DNA of 64,000 bases from VBAS01 sp964444975 (GTDB lineage Bacteria; Bacteroidota; Bacteroidia; Chitinophagales; Chitinophagaceae), in NCBI GenBank assembly GCA_964444975.1, contig CAYUJD010000009.1, positions 1 to 64,000 on the forward strand. The letters run 5' to 3'. A program made the position numbers and the translations under genes. Under the pieces are notes generated by a model. The model did not search any database and was not told the origin of the DNA. It saw only the letters and a list, made by a program, of their open reading frames with translations. This document shows positions 26,614-34,459 of the stretch, one piece after another. Each line of letters starts with the position of its first letter. The first letter of the stretch is position 1.

Positions 26614-28794
26614 TTAATTCCCCGGCGGAAACAATATCCTTATGCTTTTATAATACTCCAATGTTTTATCCGGTTGTTCATTGTGTGCGGGTATCGGCAT
26701 TTTACTGAATGTTTGAAAATACAACAAACACGCATTACGCCACCATACGGCTTCGTTCACCTGTATGTTCAGTAATTGCTTTACATGATGAAAGCGATCG
26801 GCGTCTATATATTTTTCCAGTTTGCTCCACTGTTGCTGCACCGCCTTCATCGAATCAACAGCTGTATAATATTTATAACAAAGCTCTTCCCAAAAAGTCC
26901 TTCCTGATTTCATCTTAAAGTTCCAGGGCACATGATGAAACCACAACAGATAATCTTCGGGGCAGCTGTTTATATCGGCAAATTGTTTTTGTACTTCGGG
27001 TGCATATTGCGCCAGCGCATTGGTACCGGTAATAGTTCTGTTGAACCCGATGCCAATTGTATCAGCACGATGATAGTAAACCGGGTTCCAGTCGGGACGA
27101 TTCAGTGTATTACCCCAGGGCATGGGCCCGTAGTGATGACCATTGTACATGATATGTGTAAGGCCAAGGGGTGTCATGTAGTTCACCAATATATTGTGCG
27201 ACTGCAGCATGATTTTTTTCACCGGCTGCACGAATGAATTGTTATTGGTAAAGGTTTGCCGTATCCACTCTTCTGCAATTTGCGCTGAAGTCAATTCATG
27301 ATTCCATGCAAGTCTGCCCAATGCATACCAGTTGGCCTGCGCAAACGGATGCCCGCACCAGTTAATATCGTTGCCGATATTGCTTACGCCGGCCATGCCG
27401 CTCAGTTCATGATTGTACAAACCGCCATCAATTACTTTTGACACTGATGAACCTTTGCCTTTTGAATAAGTGTCTGCATTCAGCACTTCTTTAAACACCG
27501 GTACTTCATACACAAGATGTGTTCCCTGGCCCAGGTATTCCTGCGTCAACTGAAATTCCATCATGAGCGGTGTGTGTTTCATTGCACCAAACAAAGGTGA
27601 AAAAGGTTCCCGCGGCTGAAAATCTATCGGCCCGTTTTTTACCTGCACCAGTACATTCTTTCTGAATTTACCATCCAGCGGTTTGAATTCTTCATACGCC
27701 TGTTTGAAACGATCGTCTGATTCGGGATTATACACAAATGCACGCCACATTACGATGCCTCCGAACGGAGCCACTGCATCGGCCATCATATTTGCTCCAT
27801 CAGCGTGGTTTCTTTTATAATCCTGCGGGCCGGGTTGTCCTTCGCTGTTTGCTTTAACCAGAAAACCGCCAAAGTCGGGTATCAGCTCATAAATCTCTTT
27901 TGCTTTTTGTTTCCACCACTGCTGTACAGTGTCATTCAGCGGGTCGGCGGTTTTCATGGCGCCGATTTCGATGGGTGCACTGAAGCGGGCCGTGAGATAC
28001 ACTTTAATGCCATAAGTACGAAACACATCGGCCAATGCTTTTACTTTTTCCAGCCAGGGTTTTGTAAGGATGGTTGCATTGGCATTTACATTGGTCAGAA
28101 CGGTTCCGTTAATTCCTATGGAAGCATTGGCTCTGGCGTAATCAGTATAGCGTTTGTCAATAAAACCGGGTAGTTTGTGCCAGTCCCAGATGGAGAAGCC
28201 TGCATAACCTCTTTCTACTGTGCGGTTCAGATTATCCCAATGATTGAGCAGCCGCAGTTTTAACCTGGGAAATTCCAGGATATTGAGATTGCTGACAGGC
28301 TGATGCGTTTGTAAAAGGCGGAGAAAATGATAGACGCCATACAGTACACCGATATCTGTATTGGCAGTAATGAAGGTTTTTCCCGCTATGCTTTTGATGA
28401 TAAAACCCTCTTTACCTGTCCGGGCTAATTCATCTTTTGTAACCAGCGGGAAAAATATCGGAGCAGATGCAGTGCCGGCAATGAATGTGCTTGTATTAAC
28501 CGGTGAGGACAGAATGGTATAATTTATCCCTGTTAAGCCGGATAAACCCCTCGACAGCTCAGCTTTTATTATGGCAATGGTGGAAGAATTCCCTGTTACT
28601 GCCGGAGCGATGATTTGTTTTTTATACTGACCGAGCAGCGCAGGGTCGGAAATTTTTACATACCGCAGCCACAGATCGTAGCCGTTCTCTGCTTTCAGCA
28701 GGGAAGTGGTTAACAGAAATATGATAAGCAGTCCCGTTTTCATTCCTATAGTCAGCCTTAGCTGTTGATTTTCTTTTTGAGGGATGATTTTCAT
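26614..28794 (-). CDS. GH67 alpha-glucuronidase
   Basis: A protein of 726 residues from the ATG at 28794, or 709 from an ATG at 28743. The later start gives a classic signal peptide (MKTGLLIIFLLTTSLLKAE). The earlier start overlaps the stop of the upstream regulator as ATGA, which favours coupling; I cannot decide. GH67 hallmarks are NHWDNLNRTVERGYAGFSIW, the acid Glu in LVKANSEGQPGP, KNGPIDFQPREPFSPLFG and WCGHPFAQANWYALGRLAWN. GH67 removes 4-O-methylglucuronate from the non-reducing end of xylo-oligosaccharides, so it works after the xylanase and supplies glucuronate. No GH115 gene is seen, so internal glucuronate on polymer is probably not removed by this locus. Confidence 0.94.
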   Translation of the reverse strand: MKIIPQKENQQLRLTIGMKTGLLIIFLLTTSLLKAENGYDLWLRYVKISDPALLGQYKKQIIAPAVTGNSSTIAIIKAELSRGLSGLTGINYTILSSPVNTSTFIAGTASAPIFFPLVTKDELARTGKEGFIIKSIAGKTFITANTDIGVLYGVYHFLRLLQTHQPVSNLNILEFPRLKLRLLNHWDNLNRTVERGYAGFSIWDWHKLPGFIDKRYTDYARANASIGINGTVLTNVNANATILTKPWLEKVKALADVFRTYGIKVYLTARFSAPIEIGAMKTADPLNDTVQQWWKQKAKEIYELIPDFGGFLVKANSEGQPGPQDYKRNHADGANMMADAVAPFGGIVMWRAFVYNPESDDRFKQAYEEFKPLDGKFRKNVLVQVKNGPIDFQPREPFSPLFGAMKHTPLMMEFQLTQEYLGQGTHLVYEVPVFKEVLNADTYSKGKGSSVSKVIDGGLYNHELSGMAGVSNIGNDINWCGHPFAQANWYALGRLAWNHELTSAQIAEEWIRQTFTNNNSFVQPVKKIMLQSHNILVNYMTPLGLTHIMYNGHHYGPMPWGNTLNRPDWNPVYYHRADTIGIGFNRTITGTNALAQYAPEVQKQFADINSCPEDYLLWFHHVPWNFKMKSGRTFWEELCYKYYTAVDSMKAVQQQWSKLEKYIDADRFHHVKQLLNIQVNEAVWWRNACLLYFQTFSKMPIPAHNEQPDKTLEYYKSIRILFPPGN

Positions 28795-29792
28795 ACAATC
28801 AAATCCGATCTGATTACGATGGTCTGTGTGGTTTTGATATTAGAAATTCCTTTCAGGTGATTAATCAGGTTGCGGGCGGCAATTTCTCCCATTTCCATAC
28901 CCGGGTAGTTAATGGTGGTGAGTTGCGGCTCCACTATTTTGCCTATGGTATCGTTGTTAAATCCGACAATGGCAATATCGTCGGGAATCCGGATGCCTTG
29001 TTCTTTCAGCGTCTGCATGCACAAAGCAGCAGAAAAATCGTTGGTAATGAAAGCGCTGTCAGAAAGAGTTTTCATTTTCATTATTTCTAGAGCAGTTTCC
29101 CGGCCGCAATGTTCGCTCAGGTCTTTTATCAGCACCATATTTTTCATAAGGGATACCGTTGTCATTCAATGCATCCATGTAGCCTTTGTGACGCCGGGCA
29201 TAAACGATCCTTTTCAGGTTGGCTGTAACCAGCACTATACGTCTGCGCCCTGCTCAATCAGGTGTTGGATAACCTGATAGCCGCATTTATAGTTATCAAT
29301 TATCATTTTCGTGTTGTTGTTTTCTTCTTCCACCTGGTCGAAAAAAATAACGGGAATATTTTTTTCATGAAAATGATTGTAATGCTCCAGGCCGTCCGTA
29401 TCAAATGCAAGGGATGCAATCAAACCATCAAGCCGCTTATGAAAGAGATTGATTACATTGGCCGCTTCCTTTTCACAGTTTTCAGATGAGTAAGCAATAA
29501 TCAAGTCATAACCAGCTTCAGTAGTTACTTTTTCAATGCCTGCCAGTACAGAAGTAATAAAGTTACTGTTCAGCACATGCACACTCACGCCGATGGTATT
29601 GGTTTTTTGTTTGCGCAGGCTGCTGGCAAAAGTGTTATGCTGGTATCCGAGTTCCCAGGCTGTTTGCTGAATCTTTTTCTGGGTGTTCTTATTAATGGCA
29701 GGATGATTTTTTAAACCCCGGCTGACTGTGGCAGAGGACAGCGAAAGTTTTTGAGCAATATCGTATATGGTAATGTCTTTTTTAGGTTTCAT
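28791..29792 (-). pseudogene. LacI-family regulator, disrupted by two single-base indels
   Basis: The N-terminal part (29792 down to 29235, 185 residues) has an intact HTH (ITIYDIAQKLSLSSATVSRG) and most of the first ligand subdomain, then stops at TAG right after HLIEQGADV. The intact paralogue at 29832 reads HLIEQGCRRI here. Adding one base near 29246/29247 restores GCRRI and continues as ANLKRIVYARRHKGYMDAL. A second shift lies in the run of five T at 29140-29144 (plus strand); removing one base joins to NMVLIKDLSEHCGRETALEI. The rest runs to the stop at 28791 and matches the paralogue (IPDDIAIVGFNNDTIGKIVEPQLTTINY). Together they would make one normal LacI protein of about 335 residues. 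Either a recent pseudogene or two sequencing errors. Confidence 0.85.
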
Positions 29793-29793
29793 C

Positions 29794-29809
29794 TTGCAAT
29801 CGGTTGCAT
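29794..29809. promoter_or_regulatory. LacI-family operator, copy 2 (start of broken lacI)
   Basis: TTGCAATCGGTTGCAT begins two bases upstream of the ATG of the disrupted LacI gene. The half-sites TGCAA and TTGCA are inverted around TCGG. Fifteen bases are identical to the operator at 30903-30920, and the central CG is typical of LacI/GalR sites. It may let the intact regulator block this gene and GH67 behind it. Confidence 0.7.
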
Positions 29810-29831
29810 AAAAATCGGAAAAAAAATTAAA

Positions 29832-30869
29832 TCAGGAGGAAGTCTTTTTTAAGGAAGATTCCCGGATAATCAAATCGGCCCGCAGGATAACCACATTGGT
29901 ATTTTTTACACTCGACATACCCTTCAGGTGATTAATCAGATTGGATACGGCTGTCTTGCCGATTTCGTAACCTGAATAATTCACCGTGGTAAGATTCGGT
30001 TCGATTATTTTACTTATGGGGTCATTATTGAACCCGGCAAAAGCGATGTCGGCAGGTATGCGGATGCCTTCATCTTTCAGTTTCTTCATGCAATAAACCG
30101 CGGTAGTGTCATTTGCCGAAAAGACGCCGTCCGGTTCTTTGCTGCCCATACGCAAAATGTGTGCGGCAGCTTCGGTACCTGCCTCTTCATTCAGTTTACT
30201 AATGTAAACCAGCTTTTCATCAAAGGGGATGTTATGTTCCAGCAAAGCTTTTTTATACCCACTTAAGCGATCGGAGTATACATTGCGCAGCATATTGCCG
30301 CCCAGGTGCATAATGCGCCTGCAACCCTGTTCTATCAAGTGTTTCGTCACATCGTACGCGGCCCTGAAATTATCTATAACTATGCTGGTACTTTCAAGAT
30401 GTTCCTGTACACGGTCGAAAAAAACCACCGGGATGTTTTTTTTAAAAAAAGATTCAAAGTGTTCAATATTCTCGGTGTCATAAGCCAAGGACACCAACAG
30501 TCCATCCACCCTTTTATTAAACATAGTGTGGGCATTGGCTATTTCTTTATCTGCGTTTTCAAGCGACTGGCTGATGATGAGGTTATAATTCTCACGGCTG
30601 GCGGCATCTTCCATGCCCGAAAGCACGGCAGCCATAAAATAACTGTTAAGCCGGGGCACAATGATGCCGATGGTATGCGTTTTTTTGCTCCGCAGGCTGC
30701 TGGCAAATGTGTTGGATCGGTAACCGAGATGATGGGCAGCTTCAAAAATTTTTTTCCTGGTATTTTTATTAATGGCAGGATGGTTCTTCAAGCCACGGCT
30801 GACAGTAGTGGCCGAAATGTTCAGGTGTTTCGCAATATCATAAATGGTAATCTCTTTGACCGGGGTCAT
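29832..30869 (-). CDS. LacI-family transcriptional regulator
   Basis: A 345-residue LacI/GalR-type repressor. Residues 6-26 form the HTH (ITIYDIAKHLNISATTVSRG), followed by the hinge (SNTFASSLRSKKTHTIGIIVP) and a full periplasmic-binding-protein-like effector domain (GVFSANDTTAVYCMKKL, DIAFAGFNNDPISKIIEP). It is divergent from susC and 39 bp upstream of a decayed paralogue that shares its HTH nearly residue for residue. The operator at 30903-30920 is 34 bp upstream of its start, so it very likely controls itself and susC. The effector is probably a xylan-derived sugar, which is inference. Confidence 0.92.
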   Translation of the reverse strand: MTPVKEITIYDIAKHLNISATTVSRGLKNHPAINKNTRKKIFEAAHHLGYRSNTFASSLRSKKTHTIGIIVPRLNSYFMAAVLSGMEDAASRENYNLIISQSLENADKEIANAHTMFNKRVDGLLVSLAYDTENIEHFESFFKKNIPVVFFDRVQEHLESTSIVIDNFRAAYDVTKHLIEQGCRRIMHLGGNMLRNVYSDRLSGYKKALLEHNIPFDEKLVYISKLNEEAGTEAAAHILRMGSKEPDGVFSANDTTAVYCMKKLKDEGIRIPADIAFAGFNNDPISKIIEPNLTTVNYSGYEIGKTAVSNLINHLKGMSSVKNTNVVILRADLIIRESSLKKTSS

Positions 30870-30902
30870 ACCACAAATAAAAGAAGATTTTTTTAAAAAA
30901 AA

Positions 30903-30920
30903 ATTGCAATCGGTTGCAAT
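30903..30920. promoter_or_regulatory. LacI-family operator, copy 1 (between lacI and susC)
   Basis: A perfect inverted repeat ATTGCAA-TCGG-TTGCAAT lies in the divergent region between the intact LacI gene and susC. The palindrome with central CG is the usual LacI/GalR form. It overlaps the likely -33 box of the + strand promoter. Confidence 0.8.
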
Positions 30921-30943
30921 TTTTAAAAATTCTCCTATATTCG
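30914..30943 (+). promoter_or_regulatory. Bacteroidota-type promoter for susC
   Basis: TTG at 30914-30916 and TATATTCG at 30936-30943 are separated by 19 bp. This fits the Bacteroidota -33 TTG / -7 TAnnTTTG pattern with one change. The -33 box lies inside the LacI operator, so repressor binding should block it. Transcription would begin near 30950. Confidence 0.5.
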
Positions 30944-30951
30944 TTCTGCCA

Positions 30952-31051
30952 AACAGGTTTCTTGCCGGGGCCTGGTGACTTGAAAAAAGATTGATGCTTT
31001 ATGAGAAAATGGACACTCCGAATGCTTTTTATTGATGCCGGCAAGCCTGTT
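30952..31051 (+). promoter_or_regulatory. Structured 5' leader of susC (long-range stem)
   Basis: AACAGG (30952-30957) plus CTTGCCGG (30961-30968) can pair with CCGGCAAG (31038-31045) plus CCTGTT (31046-31051), leaving only a 3-nt TTT bulge. That is a 14-bp stem closing a loop of about 69 nt at the predicted 5' end of the susC transcript. I match it to no riboswitch family I know. The rest of the leader to 31212 is A-rich. Confidence 0.5.
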
Positions 31052-31168
31052 GTTTCCAATCTGCAACCCCGAAATAAATTCTGTCTGCCCTTCTCTTTAG
31101 TATCTGTTTATACTGTCAGCGTAAATAAATTGAAAAACCAACAAAAATTGCAAAACAAAAAAGGATAG
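31001..31168 (+). CDS. Possible small leader ORF upstream of susC
   Basis: An ATG at 31001 opens a 55-codon frame, beginning MRKWTLRMLFIDAGKP and ending in a Lys/Gln/Asn-rich tail before TAG at 31166. It lies wholly in the susC leader and overlaps the right arm of the stem. The composition of the tail looks like translated AT-rich leader, and I see no homology, so it may be chance. It is listed because a translated leader could affect the stem. Confidence 0.2.
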   Translation: MRKWTLRMLFIDAGKPVVSNLQPRNKFCLPFSLVSVYTVSVNKLKNQQKLQNKKG

Positions 31169-31212
31169 TTCGAAAAGTTAACCCATTCTGTCAACCGACA
31201 AAAACAAGCTAT

Positions 31213-34200
31213 ATGGAAAGAAAAATCAAATGGAGAAACCGGGCCTGGTGTTTCAGTAAACCAGGGGTTAATCAATTACTCATGCCAGCAGCATTGATGC
31301 TGTATTTGTTTCTTCTGCCTGTTATAATGTATGCCCAGAACATTGTAATAAATGGTCGGGTGACGGATGACAATAATCAGCCGGTTGCAGGTGCCTCGGT
31401 TATTATTAAAGGTGCTAAAACGGGCACCACAACAAATCAGAACGGGGAATTTACCATTTCTGCACCCGGTAATGCCACGCTTGTAATATCGGCTGTGGAC
31501 CATGAATTACGAGAAGTAAAATTAAATAACCAAGCCACTATTACAGTTTCGCTGAAACATCTTGACAAGGTATTAGGTGAAGTGGTGGTAACAGGTTATG
31601 GGACGCAAAGAAAAAGAGATGTAACAGGATCGGTGGTGAGCCTGAAAGGTGAGACATTACGTGAAGTGCCGGCTCCCAACCTGATTGCGCAGTTGAAAGG
31701 ACAGACAGCCGGTGTGACAATTGTTAGCAACAGCGCCACTCCCGGTGGCAGCGGACAGATAAGGATAAGAGGAAACCGAACATTGACCACTTCTCAATTC
31801 AGCAGCGATCTGCTTGACGGCCCCCTGCTTGTGTTGGACGGAGTTCCCTTTGGCGGCAGCATCAATGATATCAATCCGGATGATATTGCCAGTATCGAAA
31901 TTTTAAAAGATGCTTCAGCTACGGCAATTTACGGCTCAAGGGGATCGGGCGGAGTTATTCTGATTACAACAAAAAGAGGCCGGACCGGCAGAATAACCAC
32001 CACCTATGAAGGGTATGTTGGCATTACTAATATAATGGGAAAATTGAAAGTCTTCAATGGTCAGGAGTTTGCCCAGTTCAAACTGGATGCAGCCGCTTAT
32101 AACCGAACAAACTGGCCTGCCAGTGCTGGCACAAGCTCATACCTGTTAACGCCGGCCGAACAGGCCGCCCTGGCAGCAGGTATTTCCACTAATTGGCAAG
32201 ACCTGATTTACGAACAGGGATTTGTCACCAATCATAACATTGGCATTCTGGGGGGCAATGAATCAACACAATACGGACTGAGCGGGGGTTACTTTAGGGA
32301 AGAAGGTATTATTCCTAACCAGGATTTTGAAAGATATGCCGTTCGTGCCACCATTGATCACCAGATAAACAAACGCCTGAAATTCGGCGCTAACATTTAT
32401 AATATATTGTCTTATTCAAATACTCCCGGCGGTGCAGGTGTTGCAGCCGGTTTGGTGCGTTTAACTCCACTGGCTGCACCTTATAATCCTGATGGAACAG
32501 TAAACCTAAAACCGGCGGTTGGTTCTGTGGATGATCCATTCGTGGTCAGCCCCTTAACATTAATAACTAAAGCCAGTTCCATCCTTGCAAGAAACCGGAG
32601 GCTGGCTACCTATAATACAGTGTATGGCGAAGTGAACATTCTGCCTGGACTTCGTTACCGGTTTAATGGCGGATTTAATTATCAGCAAATTCACGGCGAC
32701 GGTTATAGCGGTCCGGGCACTTATATAAATTCTAATACGGCTCAGTCGGCATCTGCTGCCAGCATCAACGATTTTGAAGGCTGGACCTGGAACATTCAGC
32801 ACCTCTTGTATTATACCAAAACATTTTTTCAAAAACATAAAATAGACTTTACCGGGTTGTATGAAGCGCAGAAAGATCACAGCAAATCGAGCAGTTTTAA
32901 CGCCGTGGGTATTCCGGCTGACTATATCCTGAATTCCAATTTTGCACTTGCCAATACAGTAACTGCCGGCAGCGGCAATTTTTCCGAACGCGGAATTATC
33001 TCCTGGATGGGAAGGCTGGTTTACAGTTATGACAACCGCTATCTGCTGACCGCTACTGTAAGAAGAGACGGAGCATCGCCTTTATCGCCGGGTCACCAGT
33101 ATTTTACTTATCCTGCTTTTGCACTAGGCTGGAATGCTACCAATGAAGACTTCATGCAGAACATTAACTGGCTGAATAATCTGAAAATCCGCGGGGGATG
33201 GGGAAAAACATCAAATCAGGGAATAAATCCTTATGCCACATTAGGACTTCTTGCCACCGGCCCGCAGTATACTTATAACTTCGGAAACAATCCGGCAGAT
33301 GGCCAGCAAGGTTATTTGGTAACAAGCCTTGCCAACACATCTTTAAAATGGCAGTCCACCTCGCAGTGGAATGCCGGTCTTGATTTCGGTATATTAAAAA
33401 ACAGGATTACCGGAAGTGTGGATGTGTACAAGCATAAGACAAAAGATATTCTGCTTACCGTAAATCTGCCGCCCAGCAACGGTGCATCCAGTACCGTACA
33501 GAATCTTGGAAAAACTGAGGGACGTGGAATTGAAATCAACCTGAGCAGCATCAATATTCAAAACAAAAACGGCATCAGCTGGACAACGGATCTTAATTTT
33601 TATTTCAACCGCGAAAAAATTGTGCAGTTAACAACACCCAATGAGAAATTCAACATTGGCAATGGCTGGTTTGTCGGTGAACCGCTGACTGTGATTTACG
33701 ATGTCAAAAAAATCGGCATCTGGCAACTGGAAGATTCCATTAAGGGAATTCTGCAGCAACAGACAACGCCAGTACAATACCCTGGTCAAATAAGAATTGA
33801 AGACGTAAACGGTGACAAAAAAATAGATGCAAACGACCGGCAGATACTTGGCAACTTCCAGCCCAGGTGGGAGGGTGGTATTACCAACCGGGTAGCCTAC
33901 AAAAATTTTGATTTGTCAATTCTCATTTATGCCAGGATGGGGATGAAAGTGGTGGTTCCGTACATTACTGCCGACGGAGGCGCTCAGGGATTTCCTTTCT
34001 TCATGCAGAGCCGCAACAACCAGTTAAAAGTAAATTACTGGACCCGTACCAATCCCACTAATGAATTTCCTGCACCGGATGCAGGCACTGACCGTTTCCT
34101 GTTTGCATCAACACTGGGTTATCGTGATGGTTCATTTGTCAAATGCCGCAGCATCAACCTGGGATACCAGGTACCCCCTTCATTGCTGCAGCGGGCACAC

Positions 34201-34440
34201 ATCAGTTCACTCAGGATATATGTGAATGTAACCAACCTGTTTATTCTTTATTCACCTTTTGTAAAAGACGACCTCGGACCCGATCCGGAAGGGAATGGTT
34301 ATGGAGGCCAGGTATCATCGGCACAGTCAGGAGGCAGTGTGGGTGCCGGCGGAGCATCAGGCCAGGGACGGGTAATTACCGTGAATGCAAATAATCCTTC
34401 CACACGACAGTTTATTGTTGGTGTCAACTTAAAATTCTAA
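31213..34440 (+). CDS. SusC-like TonB-dependent outer-membrane transporter
   Basis: A 1075-residue SusC/RagA-type TonB-dependent receptor. After a signal peptide (cleavage near VIMYAQ) comes a carboxypeptidase-regulatory-like beta-sandwich (INGRVTDDNNQPVAGASVII), then the SusC signature LGEVVVTGYGTQRKRDVTGS and the plug domain (IRIRGNRT, ILKDASATAIYGSRGSGG). A 22-strand barrel follows and ends with a C-terminal Phe (IVGVNLKF). It imports oligosaccharides across the outer membrane together with the SusD at 34460, which starts 19 bp later. Position next to the xylan enzymes suggests xylo-oligosaccharides. It is under the promoter and LacI operator just upstream. Confidence 0.96.
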   Translation: MERKIKWRNRAWCFSKPGVNQLLMPAALMLYLFLLPVIMYAQNIVINGRVTDDNNQPVAGASVIIKGAKTGTTTNQNGEFTISAPGNATLVISAVDHELREVKLNNQATITVSLKHLDKVLGEVVVTGYGTQRKRDVTGSVVSLKGETLREVPAPNLIAQLKGQTAGVTIVSNSATPGGSGQIRIRGNRTLTTSQFSSDLLDGPLLVLDGVPFGGSINDINPDDIASIEILKDASATAIYGSRGSGGVILITTKRGRTGRITTTYEGYVGITNIMGKLKVFNGQEFAQFKLDAAAYNRTNWPASAGTSSYLLTPAEQAALAAGISTNWQDLIYEQGFVTNHNIGILGGNESTQYGLSGGYFREEGIIPNQDFERYAVRATIDHQINKRLKFGANIYNILSYSNTPGGAGVAAGLVRLTPLAAPYNPDGTVNLKPAVGSVDDPFVVSPLTLITKASSILARNRRLATYNTVYGEVNILPGLRYRFNGGFNYQQIHGDGYSGPGTYINSNTAQSASAASINDFEGWTWNIQHLLYYTKTFFQKHKIDFTGLYEAQKDHSKSSSFNAVGIPADYILNSNFALANTVTAGSGNFSERGIISWMGRLVYSYDNRYLLTATVRRDGASPLSPGHQYFTYPAFALGWNATNEDFMQNINWLNNLKIRGGWGKTSNQGINPYATLGLLATGPQYTYNFGNNPADGQQGYLVTSLANTSLKWQSTSQWNAGLDFGILKNRITGSVDVYKHKTKDILLTVNLPPSNGASSTVQNLGKTEGRGIEINLSSINIQNKNGISWTTDLNFYFNREKIVQLTTPNEKFNIGNGWFVGEPLTVIYDVKKIGIWQLEDSIKGILQQQTTPVQYPGQIRIEDVNGDKKIDANDRQILGNFQPRWEGGITNRVAYKNFDLSILIYARMGMKVVVPYITADGGAQGFPFFMQSRNNQLKVNYWTRTNPTNEFPAPDAGTDRFLFASTLGYRDGSFVKCRSINLGYQVPPSLLQRAHISSLRIYVNVTNLFILYSPFVKDDLGPDPEGNGYGGQVSSAQSGGSVGAGGASGQGRVITVNANNPSTRQFIVGVNLKF

Positions 34441-34459
34441 TACATTAAATCAATTGTAT

